In this document: piece by piece, positions 11,419 to 26,750 of the stretch
Position numbering within the stretch: position 1 is the stretch's first letter
Layout of the letters: every line of letters begins with the position of its first letter
Assembly (NCBI GenBank): GCA_028023455.1
Contig: JAQFVV010000144.1
Coordinates: forward strand, 1,428,001 to 1,492,000
Source: Epiperipatus broadwayi
Taxonomy: Eukaryota; Onychophora; Udeonychophora; Euonychophora; Peripatidae
Length of the DNA: 64,000 nucleotides
Direction: 5' to 3'
Notes under the pieces: generated by a model
Told to the model about the DNA's origin: nothing
The model's input: only the letters and a program-made list of their open reading frames with translations
Database searches by the model: none
Made by a program: the position numbers and the translations under genes

Positions 11419-13588
11419 ATGGATGAAAGAGTTGATGAAACTCAAGTAAATCAAAAAAATGAAAACTTAGATGCAGACACAAGTATAGAAGAAAGATTGG
11501 TATGCCAATAAGCATTTAAGGACCCTGCAGAAGAAATGCATCAACATATTCAATCATTAGAGGAGGACCAAACAATGACTCAACTCCCAGAGACACCTTA
11601 CCAAAAAGCAATTACTATGCTAGGGGATCAATTGATGCCATCTAGTGAAACTGAATCCATCACATTACAAATCCTGTGGGAGGTGATGCTGAAGATGACT
11701 GCTTTTGAAACAAATATGGCCAACATGGAATCGAGATTAGAGTCAAAGTTAGAGTCAAATATGACCAATATGGGGAATGAGATGTATAGACGAATTGATC
11801 TCAAAGGAGATTTAAATAGTAGGTTGGATAACATGGTAACAAGAGCCAATGTCAACCAAGTTGAAGTAGGTCTAAAAGGGGATATATCTCAATTCCAAGA
11901 AGACATGAAGAAAGGATTAGCAGAATTGAAAAGAAATTGGAGGTGAGGATTCAGAAAGTTCGACACCTGACTATCCTAAAGAGTAGAACAGTTGCTCCAG
12001 GATGTGGGAAAAATGCGAACTGATAAATGATGAAGTAAGGCACAGGGTTGAAGAAGAAAGTACTAAGTGTCAAGAGCATGTCAACGAATTTGCTGAACAA
12101 ATTACTGTTCATGTTGATCGAGAGCTCAAACAAGTTTATCAGACACAAGAGGTCATGAATAAAGAGGTGTGGAGTAAGCAGAACACTTTTAAGGAAGAAT
12201 TACAAGCTGAGCTTGAGATGGTCAAAGCAAAGTTGAACAATATTTTCGTGACCCACCATGTTGAAAATGAAGGCCGTGAAGAGACTCTTGGATCTCTTAC
12301 CCATTGTTTAGCTCAGTTGGGGGATAAGGTAACTTCCTTGAAACTGACACAATGATTGGGAAAACCACCCTTCAGAAGTTAATTGAGTCTACTAATGAAA
12401 CACATGAGAGATTGAATTCTTTAAATGAGGTCTTACAACGTAAATCACAATCTGGAGACATCCAGATGTGCCAGTTGAATGTAAAGTCAGCTAGGCAAGC
12501 TTTGAAAGGAAATGAAGAAATTTATGGGTGTTGGAAGAAACCAAATAATAGAGTTTTCATGAGACAAACCTCAAGGGATGATCTAGGAACTCAAGATCAG
12601 TTTGGGGAGAGCATAGTTACTTCTAAAACATTTGCTGAGGTAGAGGAGACAAATTTGCTTTATCCGTGCCTACCTGAGAAACAAGCCTATGATCAGCAGA
12701 TGGTTGATGAACCCTATCAAATGAAGAACCATAGGGATTCTCAAGAAGTGAATCAAACTCAAGGGATCATTTCACATATAAATGCAATAAACCAGTTCAT
12801 GAAACTTAAAGTGTTTAAGAAAGGAAATGAAGGAATTGATGGGTGTTGGAAGAAACCAAATAATAGAGTTTTCATGAGACAAACCTCAAGGGATGATCTA
12901 GGAACTCAAGATCAGTTTGGGGAGAGCATAGTTACTTCTAAAACATTTGCTGAGGTAGAGGAGACAAATTTGCTTTACCCGTGCCTAACTGAGAAACAAG
13001 CCTATGATCAGCAGATGGTTGATGAACCCTATCAAATGAAAAATCATAGGGATTCTCAAGAAGTGAATCAAACTCAAGGGATCATTTCACAGATAAATGC
13101 AATAAACCAGTTCATGAAACTTAAAGTGTTTAAGGGCTTTTCGAACAAAGCACCCACAGAACATCTTTGAAATGTAGAATTTTTCAATTAACATAGGTTT
13201 GTCGAAAGCTGAAAGAGTTATTATTGCCTATAGTCACCTCCGGGGTGAAGCATTAATGGGGTGGGAATCACTGTATCAAACCCCATCCACATTTCAGGAA
13301 TATCGAACTTTATTGGTACATAATTTCTGGAATCGGGATAAACAAGAAGCCATTCTATACCATATACTCCAGGAAAGGTACAAGTCGATGCCTGGGGAAC
13401 CATTTGTGAAGTTTTTTCGATGACAGGTTAACAAATTATGCACACTGGATACATATCACCTTACAGAATCGGAGATCATTTGGATAGTTAAGAGAAACTT
13501 GCCTTTGTGTATAGAGCAATCTCTCCTATGTACTAGTGCAAGAAACATAGAGCCCTTGGAAGGGCAGATAAACAATTTATTCAAATAG
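11419..13588 (+). pseudogene. Broken gag-like gene of the LTR element
   Basis: The reading starts at ATG 11419 and can be followed to a TAG at 13586-13588, with repeated damage. An in-frame TAA lies at 11509-11511; the frame then changes near 11946, near 12350 and before 13178, and a TGA interrupts at 13421-13423. The first two-thirds encode a long Glu/Lys/Asn-rich region that looks like coiled coil (ESRLESKLES and similar heptad-like stretches, 11700-12350), followed by a duplicated 105-residue block. The last part is capsid-like: LSKAERVIIAYSHLRGEAL with GWESL and a later LLVHNFW stretch fits the Gypsy-type capsid (Retrotrans_gag) pattern, and continues past the TGA to about 13585. In intact elements the product assembles the particle that packages the RNA. 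No zinc knuckle, protease, RT or integrase follows, so the copy is truncated after gag. Confidence 0.72.
12506..13135 (+). repeat. In-frame tandem duplication inside gag, 2 x 315 bp
   Basis: Two copies (12506-12820 and 12821-13135) lie head to tail; the word GGGTGTTGGAAGAAACC starts at 12526 and again at 12841. The period of 315 bp is exactly 105 codons, so the frame is kept. I see only about ten differences between copies, far fewer than the damage in the rest of the gene would suggest for an old event. Each copy contains GCWKKPNNRVFMRQTSRDD and MVDEPYQMKNHRDSQEV. Confidence 0.95.
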
Positions 13589-13601
13589 TTAGATAATGTT
13601 A

Positions 13602-13861
13602 TCCATTACACTTTGGTTCCTCAATGATTGGAGCTAATTTATTTCTTTTCATATGTGAAGTACTTTTATTATATTTGATACATAGTATTTGAAATAAACA
13701 ATATCCATTGCATTTAGCATGCAATATGTTAGGCATAGGTATTTAGATTCTCCACATGTGTATAAATATAATCCATTACCTTTGCCACCTAATGATTGGG
13801 ATAATTTATCTTTCTTCATTTAAATTATACTATCTATTACATTTGGCTTCCCAATGATTGG
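13602..13861 (+). repeat. Diverged short repeats downstream of gag
   Basis: A block of about 30 bp of the form TCCATTAC...TTTGG...AATGATTGG occurs at 13602-13631, 13772-13800 and 13832-13861, with a stub (AATCCATTA) near 13904. Spacing is irregular (170 and 60 bp). They follow directly after the gag remnant and may be the decayed continuation of the element or an unrelated minisatellite. Confidence 0.6.
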
Positions 13862-13909
13862 ATCCATTTAAATTGTTAAGACCTTTTTTTATATGCATAT
13901 TCCAATCCA

Positions 13910-13911
<2 letters not shown>

Positions 13912-13946
<35 letters not shown>

Positions 13947-13950
13947 GTTT

Positions 13951-13988
<38 letters not shown>

Positions 13989-13992
13989 AAAC
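13912..13992. repeat. (TA)n tracts with a 46-bp perfect palindrome
   Basis: Two TA-dinucleotide runs flank the word TTTATATGTTTTG. From 13947 to 13992 the sequence is a perfect palindrome, GTTTTGATAT...ATATCAAAAC, able to extrude as a cruciform or hairpin. Confidence 0.9.
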
Positions 13993-15578
13993 AAAAAATG
14001 TTTTTAAGATTAAAAATAAATAATCAAACAGCTTTATTGCTCGAGAGTTTATAAAAAGTTCGAGTGCTATTATAATTGAATCAGTCTGATGATCTTATAT
14101 TTCAGATTGACATTCTAGCACTGCAATAAATCATACAATATATTATTTTTAGTAAAGAATACATAAAAAAACACTAGAAGGGGGAAAAATCAAGTGCTGT
14201 TAAATTATCAGACTGCCATGCAAATATAAAATGGCCGCTTACATTTTCTAGACAATCTAATAAAAAGTTAGCCTATTAATATTAACAGTATAATTTAAAG
14301 TATCACATTTTTTAATTATCATGTATTCAGTACTAAATATTATTTCATAAAGATTTTAAAAATGAGAAGAAATTAAATCTACTTTGTGAAGTTTAATGTT
14401 TAGCTATATTGAAGGAGATTATATTTTATGTCCAGTGTAATTCTTATCGTAAGACAATTCTCTATTAATTAAAGTAAAGCCACTGAAGTGGGGGGGAGTT
14501 AGAAAGATGTAAGCAGGATGTGTAAGATAGACTAGAGCAGGGGTATTCTCCTTTGTCTTATACTTATTTTGATCTCTAATAACAATTTTCTATAAACTGG
14601 TTTTGTTTTTGTCTGAGGACACTAATAAAATGTGCCAAGGTATTATCACCAGTGGACTAAGCTGTTGTACCATGTGGGAGTAGAGAAGAGTTCATTTTCC
14701 AACACTTCCTTCCTTCCTGAAATTGTAATAATGCCATGAATGAAGCTCATCACCTATCTGAATCTTAGAACCCCAGACTGCCTACCAGTGGTAATAACTA
14801 AGATCATATAATGTATCCCACTAAAGACAAAAACCATGCATGGTAATTCTTGAAGTTCTACAATTGAACAGTTGAAATTTACCGGTAAGAAACTTTCTTT
14901 TATATACTAGAAATGATTGCCTTCATGGACTATAAATACTATTGATTGCTGTGTTAAATCATATTATTGAAAATTGGGATTCCCAGAACATTAACTTTTA
15001 ATAATCACTTAATTTTAATATTATATTTTATTCTCTTCTTAGTATTAGAAATATTTAATATATTTATGAATTAATAAACCATATTAATATAATTTATTTT
15101 GTTGTCTAATTATATTTTTTATTAGCATATGCAGCAAATTCTCATTAAGTAGCTACTAATAAAGATGGGTGGGGAGAGTCAGTAGATTCACATAAAGAAT
15201 TCTGATATTAAAAACTGGTTCGTTCTCCAACTATTAGTAAAAGTTAGTGAACATGTGTAATTTAAAGCATATAAACCCAAAGATAATGATAAATGATACA
15301 CTAGATTTGGAGTTCTCTATGAATAATTTTGTTATTACCTGCCATTTTTATAATTAACTGAGGAAATAGACATAAATGGTCATTTTATGCTTGCAAGGAA
15401 ATCTGACAATAAGTTAACAAATTAGCATTAATGGCTTTTTAATTTTTTTCCAGTGATTGCATATAACCTGTAGAACATTATTTATTATTTATAATTAAAT
15501 TTTTTTTTATCATTTCATATACACTTTAATGCAATCTTTTTTTTATAATTCCTTCCATTATTTTGCTTACAGTTTCGA
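13993..15578. other. A/T-rich non-coding stretch
   Basis: No gene recognised. The part 14540-14900 is more complex (for example the patch around CTTCCTTCCTTCC near 14710) but has no open reading frame of note and no resemblance to the repeat families in this window. Confidence 0.5.
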
Positions 15579-16465
15579 TTGTACATGAGGGGTCAGAGTG
15601 ATTTATAGTCAACCTGAGTGTAATGAGAATATCAGCATCAGTGTGGGCTTTGAGATGTCCATCATCAGATTTTCAATAGGATGGATGGCTGAAAAGTTGG
15701 AGGGTGGAGTGGATTAAAGCCTATCCATTAAAGTATGAAGATTGGCAATCTTAATATAAATATGAGCACTTATTGTATATATGTGTAGAGATGATAATCT
15801 GCACCAACTGATAAGTGCCGGTTTAGCACAAAATACATTTATTGGTGATTATTTATGTTTTAGACATATATGTGGTCAAGTGTATCAGTAGTATGAAATA
15901 GTATGGAGAGTTGAGGGTCGTGTGAAAGTCTGAGCTCAAAATACTCTATATATTACATTGTTTGTACAGGTATATATATATATAGCCTGTGTATTAAATA
16001 GTAGCTTGAATACCTGTCCAGCCTTCGTATATGTACTTAAATGGATTGTCCTGTACATGAGGAATCAGAGCGACTTATGGTCAATATGACGAGAATATCA
16101 GCATCAGTGTGGGCTTTGAGATTTCCATCATCAGATTTTCAATAGGATGGATGGCTGAAAAGTTGGAGGGTGGAATGGATTAAAGCCTATCCATTAAAGT
16201 ATGAAGATTGGCAATCTTAATATAAATATGAGCACTTATTGTATATATGTGTAGAGATGATAATCTAGACAAACTGACGAGTGCTCGTTTAGCACGAAAT
16301 ACATTTATTGGTGATTATTTATCTTTTAGACATATGTGGTCAAGTGTATCAGTAGTATGAAATAGTATGGAGAGTTGAGGATCGTGTGAAAGTCTGAGTT
16401 CAAAATACACTATATATTACATTGTTTGTACAGGTATATATGTAGCCTGTATGTTCGATAATACA
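15579..16465 (+). repeat. Repeat family A, tandem dimer with 472-bp period
   Basis: Two head-to-tail copies of the family A unit. The word GTACATGAGG occurs at 15581 and again at 16053. Diagnostic pieces in both: ATCAGCATCAGTGTGGGC, GGATGGATGGCTGAAAAGTT, ATTAAAGTATGAAGATTGG, GATGATAATCT, GGTGATTATTTAT and GTGAAAGTCTGAG, ending in ACAGGTATATA...AGCCTGT. The copies are highly alike, suggesting a recent duplication. No coding capacity. The same 473-bp spacing recurs at 42.5-43.2 kb, so tandem growth is a property of the family. Confidence 0.93.
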
Positions 16466-16859
16466 AAGATTTTTTATAATTTATTGTAAAATGTTGCAGA
16501 TTTGTAAGTAAACAATTTAAATGAATAAATTATAATTAAAAAAAAGAACTTTTTTTTTTTTTATTAGACACGCTAAGATTAGTTTGTCTAAGAACTATTT
16601 TTAAAAATTTTCCATATTAAAAAGAACTGAGTAATGTTTTAATGCTAGAAAAAATAAAACGCATATTTTTATTAACACATCAATATCAAAAAAGAGATTA
16701 TTTCCTTCTTGGCAAAGATAAGCTAGAAATATGTGCCGCTCTTCATCCTGAAATGAAGTCTTATATGTTCAGTGCTTATTTTTTATGACTATTGTTGTGT
16801 AAAAAAGAATCTGTGCCTCCCAGTTAAAAAGAAAAGACAGCTTTAATCTATATAACTTA
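16466..16859. other. A/T-rich spacer
   Basis: Homopolymer-rich sequence without a recognised feature. Confidence 0.5.
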
Positions 16860-20884
<4,025 letters not shown>

Positions 20885-21715
20885 TTTTTTTATGAATAGC
20901 CTTCATCTCTTTTCTTGATTTTCTCCAAGCTGTTACAAAACAATTGAACTACTTCTGATTTTGATTTTCTAATAACTATCTTACATTTGGTTTTCCATAA
21001 TGAGAAGATGATGAAGATTTCAATTCTGATCAGTCCAAAAATTTTGTAATTTATACAGTCTCCTATTGAGGTGATACAATTCACTCCCATTTGGTAGCAG
21101 TCGTGGATGAATTTCCTGACTTGGTCAAATCGCATACATGCTCCAATTAGGTATTCAATTGTTTCACCTTCTCATCCACACAATTGGCATATAGGGTCAA
21201 GTTTTTTGAAACCCCTTTTATACACAAGAAACCAATGGGTGGGCAAAGTGTCATGATTTAATTTGATTACAAACTCGATGAATTTCAGCTTCAATGCCCA
21301 GACTTTAGTTCTTGATAAGTGTTAAAATTTAATCTCTTTCAAATTACTATCAATTGGATGCAATATACTTGTCTAAATGTGTTTTTCATTTTTCAAGGTA
21401 GTCTAGAAATTCTTGCAAAGTGATGTCTTTTAATGCCTTTGTCATTTATTCCCATCACTTCTAAGTCCACAAAAAAAATGGTTGCTAGATGAACTGGGTC
21501 ATGCTCAAGGCTTTGAGAGATGACCTTTTGTTGGGATGGAGCTTGAACTCTTTTCTTTGCCACAAAATGGGATGTTTACATTTTATTGCATCACATAAAT
21601 GTTTCAGGACTTGAAGATAAAATGCCTGACTATTACAAACTAAATCTGAGAGAAAAATGCTGTTTACATAAAAAAAAAAAATCAGTGTTAATTGTTTGAA
21701 TTTTTCAGCCATTGT
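20885..21715 (-). pseudogene. LINE 3' fragment with RT-associated zinc knuckle
   Basis: On the minus strand the frame near 21240-21090 reads YKRGFKKLDPICQLCG, then a stop, then EGETIEYLIGACMRFDQ. The upstream context, near a TLPT-like HFAH/THWF stretch, fits the C-terminal region seen after the RT domain of many LINEs (zf-RVT type: CxxC ... ETxEHL ... C). The CxxC (CQLC) is at 21178-21189; the usual His is Tyr here, and a TGA sits at 21172-21174. Minus-strand frames at 20890-21135 and 21485-21712 probably belong to the same decayed ORF, shifted in frame. It is a different LINE lineage from the RTE copy, or a part not seen in that copy. Inactive. Confidence 0.65.
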
Positions 21716-24700
21716 AAAAAAATTGACAAATATGTAAAATACCCTTTACAAATAATGCACTATATGGCGCACAATTTCACATGGTGATGTCATTTGGCAG
21801 ATTTATGCAGAAATGTTTCTGAAAGAAGTATGCCACAGCAGAAGTATATACTACAACAGGTGCACAAACCAGAGAACAATTCCAGTTATTTTTGGGCCCA
21901 CCTCACATATTTTGTCTATTTAAATCATAGTTATGAAAAATGAATTTTGTATTTAGATAAAATAAAAACTAAAAGGGACAAACAGGCACACAAAAATAAA
22001 GTATAGGATTAAAAAATTAGAGAAAATAAAAAATAAATAAACAGGTTCAATTCCAGACTATTATTACATATATTAGTATAACAATTAGAAGTACTAAGTA
22101 AAATAATTAAAGATGGTCATGAGAAAAAGGCTGACAGATGATAGACAAGAATAATTTTTATCAGGTTGCTGAAAGAAATGAAGATTTCTTGGAAAATATA
22201 TGATTCCATATAATATGATAAAATGAAAAAGTTTTAAAAATCTTTATACAAAAAAAAAGTTTGTCTGGTAACCTATGTGAAGGATTAGAGTTGGTTTTTT
22301 TGAAAAGAGAAGTCAAAAGTCAATAGTATATATTTTCTTCCTAGTATTTAATTATAGATTAAATAGAATGATGTTGTGCATTTTGTCGTCAATGCCTCTT
22401 TACTAAAAGGCAAAAAAATTAATAAAAAAATAGGTTCTTAACTTTTTTAAGAGTTGATGATAAAAATAATAAAACATTTTATAGGATTATTATATAGTTC
22501 TCTTTTCCATCCACTCTTTTTTCAAAATTTAATGTCTCTATATAAAATCTGCTTCTCCCACTGCAAAAAAATGGCAAGAATATACACTTCTTAAAGTCTC
22601 AAGTGGTATAAAAAAAAGCTTAAATGAATGAATAATTTCTTTATATAATTACTATTTACATATACTTTACAACAAGGCATTTTTTATTGAAGTAAATAAA
22701 TTTCTTACTGTATTTATTTAATTTAAAAGTTCTGTGCACAGAAATTAATAAATACCATAATTATATAACTACTGACTTTTGACACTGTTTCTCAGCATTT
22801 TAACAGGTTAGATTCTATTCTAGAATCAGATAATCAATTCTTAATATGGTTTATTTCCTAGTATGGTTATTTTTGGATCCACATTGTGATTTATCCATCA
22901 GTATAGTTATAGATTGGTTTTGTTAATTTGCTGGTATTTTTCAGTCAGATCGTGGTAAGAAGGCAACACAGCAACAAACAGATCAAATCTGGACAAAGTT
23001 AGCATTCCTCTTGATATATGAGATAAGATACTATAACTTAAGACTACTTCATAGCTCTTGGTGTGTCATTAATTTCTTTGCAGGCACTCCCTGGCTAGAA
23101 ACAAAATGGATAGATACATGTCTGATGTATTAACAAATAATAATGAAAGTGTTGTTGTACACGCAAATCATCATAGAACTGTTTTTGTTTACAATATATA
23201 TTGTAAGACTGCAGAAAATCAGGGTTTATGCCATCAGGGATCTGAGAAATTGTTTGTTTATCCTCAAGTAAAAAAATATAAAATTTAATATCAAATGAAT
23301 GAGCATGATAGATCACTCTGAGATATCAACCTAATTAATTCACTAGAGTAACTATAAGTATAATTAAATAAAAAATCACAAGTATTACCAATAAGTATAA
23401 CTCATTCATCATTATGAATGAACAACAATCAAAACTAAATCAACAGCCAATCTGCTAATTGAGTTTGAAATGGGTCTACTGTAGACTAGGTTAAATATTT
23501 AGCCATTTGAGCTTGTGGCAATTATTTAAATCTTAATTTAGATGCCTTAACTTAAGTGCTAATCCATAAAATATATAACCATAAAACAATAATGCTGTGA
23601 TATTAAAACATGATAGCCATCATCAATACTCTGGTCACTTAGTATCTTTAATGTACTGGCCAACTATAAACTTAAGTTTTTAAGACATAGTGAACTAAAT
23701 AATTGTAGGGTATGGACTTTAAACAATATTTTCTTTATATCTTACATAGCTGTTATGCACAAATTTAGCTCAAAAAACAAGAACTCTATAATTTATTACT
23801 GTGAGCAAGAGGAAAATAAATAAATAAATTAGCTTATTATAAATAACCTTCCACAAATCATGGACTTCCCCTACTTATAAATAACTAGTTTTATTGGGAT
23901 CATAAAAAAAACAAAATCCTAAAATATAAGCTGTTATGATATAAAGTCACACACACACTGTACTTCATGAAACAAGAATTGGATAGAATAAAGGAATTAA
24001 GACTTATATATATATATTTAACAATTATTTAATATCTAATTAACAACAATCAAAAAAAAAAAACAAAGCAAAAAAGGTCATGATAGTACTATGATATTTC
24101 AAACATCCATTTCATAAAAAAATGCATTTTCACAAACATTATATTAATCAACCAATTAATTTTTATTTGTGGATTAACTTTAAATTTATTAGGTTATTTC
24201 TTTAAAAATAACTAAGAGATTGTTAAACATTTTCAGAATCAAAGTTAACAATCTTTGATTCTACCCAGAGAGCACATTGAGAAAGAAACTTAGATTTACA
24301 GAAGATTATATATATATTGTACCATATCAAAATATGTATAGTTCATGAGTATTTTGGCATTTGTAATATTTAAAAACAGAAATAAAATTTAAAAAATCAT
24401 CAATTGATGCAATTTAGTTTTTTTTGTTAGTATAATTTTATTTTTTAGATACATACAATGAAGGTTATTTGTGTTTGATATTAATTTAATCAAAGTAAAG
24501 TTAAAATTGGAAAGAATAGAAATGCATACAGATTATTTATCCAGATAAACAAAAGAAAGTATAAACCCAAGAGATTACAATCAGAGAAAAACCTTTTATG
24601 CGATAATTAAAGATGGTCAAAATAAAACTTTGTAACTAAAAAAAAATGTACAAGATTATCAACTTTTATTCTGCTAACAAAAAAGATAAAAATGTATGTG

Positions 24701-24739
24701 CAAAAATCTAAAAACTAGTCAAGGATATAAAAATCAAAT
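21716..24739. other. A/T-rich non-coding stretch
   Basis: No feature recognised. Short opposing frames near 23095-23316 are low-information and lack family resemblance. Confidence 0.5.
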
Positions 24740-25140
24740 GACTTTGAGCAGGAAGGTCTTGTCTTGTTTTTCTTTTGGCTGATCCTGGGGAAGGGGCTTC
24801 AGCATCCAGGACTACTCTGTGCTGAACTAATTTTTCATGCAGTAGTGAAAATTGGAGCATTTGTGGACAACTTCTTTCATTATAAACAGGTCACTCCAAA
24901 AAGCTTTTGAGTCGAGCCTTAAAGCAGACCAGGAATGTAAAAATGTCATCAGGAATCAAAGCTAACTTACCAATGAGCTCTTTCAACCTGAAGAAATACA
25001 TATATGCTACTATGACCTATGTAAACTTGCATAACTTACTGGAAAGCTATTACGCAGACCCCAACTTATGTGTAATTAAATGTTTGCAAACTAAATTTAA
25101 CCATAAACTTTAACTACATATTTCAAACTCCAATAAAGAA
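24740..25140 (+). other. Unrecognised complex block with a 68-codon frame
   Basis: This block is clearly less A/T-biased than its neighbours (for example GGGGAAGGGGCTTCAGCATCC near 24790). It contains a plus-strand frame (24907-25113, MSRALKQTRN...) followed by AATAAA at 25131-25136. It could be the 3' part of an old mobile element or a terminal exon. There is no recognisable domain, so no product is proposed. Confidence 0.3.
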
Positions 25141-25943
25141 ATATTAATTTTATCTGTGGATTATTTTTTAGAAAAAACATAAGAAAAAAATTGTAACTTT
25201 TATTTGATTAGCATTATTATATGGATGAACATGTGTATGTTCTTCTATTTTATTAATAATTTATCAATTAAATATTTTAATTTGTCATAATAAAATATTT
25301 ATCTTCAATATCAACTTTTCCTTGCACATTCTTAATTTTAGTCATTTAGATTTTATTATTAAGTTTAGAGAATTGTATAAATTACCTTTGCTTTTAATAT
25401 GCTTGTTTAATAGTTAAGCCTGGGGAAAATTCATATAAATTAATTAAGTGACAGGAAAATGTAATTCCCGATTTTATTTTAGTTATTTTTTTTGAATTGA
25501 CGATGCAATGCGATGGATATTAGTCGGTCTATGATCCTGGTGCCCTTTTAAATAAATGTAAAACTGATTCCACCAGCAATGAAAATCATAATAAAAATAT
25601 TAGATCAGTTAATCAGGAAATATAACTATGTTCTTGAGATATCTAAACTCATACATGAATGGATGATTCTTCTTTTTTATAGTTTGATTAATTAGCACTT
25701 TATAGTGTGCAATATAAGGCCTAAAACAGAACATAATGCATTACAATATATTTTAAAAGTTATTTTACCATTTGTAAGAGAAAATTGACTAGGTTTAAAA
25801 AAAAGAATATTTCATAATTTGAAACATCTTAACTCACTGGAATTATTTAACATTGTCAATTCTTACACATAAAAAACTTATCACATTTATGAAACAAAAA
25901 AAAACAAGTTTTCTATTAATAAAAATAGAATGTGAACTTACCA
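25141..25943. other. A/T-rich non-coding stretch
   Basis: No feature recognised. Confidence 0.5.
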
Positions 25944-26160
<217 letters not shown>

Positions 26161-26162
<2 letters not shown>

Positions 26163-26514
26163 TCTCTAACCCTAACTTTAGTGTTTATGGAGTCCTTTCC
26201 AGTTGCAATTTCCAGTTATCTTTTCAAGTGAGATTTTCATTGAAGGCTTCTCAAATATGTGCATGATTAAGATGTTCTTTTCCTGGTCTGTAGTAATTCC
26301 AGGTGAACAAAAAAATAGAAAATTTTGTCCATTGTGGTTTTCTTGATTTTCCAGGTCAGACTGACCCAGGCAGAATCTCATGCCCTTGGTTGAAGGCAAG
26401 GTTGCTGACTATATTAGGGGGTACCTTCTTTACATTTTTATTCCAGTGAAGGTATGTTACATGGAGAAAGGTGACATCTAACTTTTAACTTAATGATTAA
26501 ATTTATAGTATGCT
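26161..26514. other. Unrecognised moderately complex block
   Basis: This is less A/T-rich sequence with a 73-codon minus-strand frame (26178-26399). The frame shows no known motif and contains no splice or initiation context that would make it convincing. Confidence 0.35.
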
Positions 26515-26750
26515 AAAAGCTTGATTAAAACTTCTATTCTATGCAATAGCTTGGTTAAGATTCCTGGTAAATTATGTCACAACTTGGTAAAGACTTATGC
26601 CTCTTTCTTCTTTAGCAGCTGGATTAGAACTTCACTGATTTCTCTTCAACAGCTAAGTTAGGAATTATTTCTTCTTCTAATGTCTTTTTCAGCAGCAGGA
26701 TAAAGACTTGACTGCTTTCTTTTCAACAGTTAATTTAGAAATCCCTTCTC
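26515..26750. repeat. Diverged irregular minisatellite, about 7 units of 30-44 bp
   Basis: Units of the type (A/G)CAGCT(G/T)G(A/G)TTA(A/G)(G/A)ACTTC followed by a CTTTCTTC/CTCTTCAA pyrimidine stretch start near 26519, 26549, 26581, 26618, 26652, 26696 and 26729. Spacing and sequence are both degraded. Confidence 0.6.
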
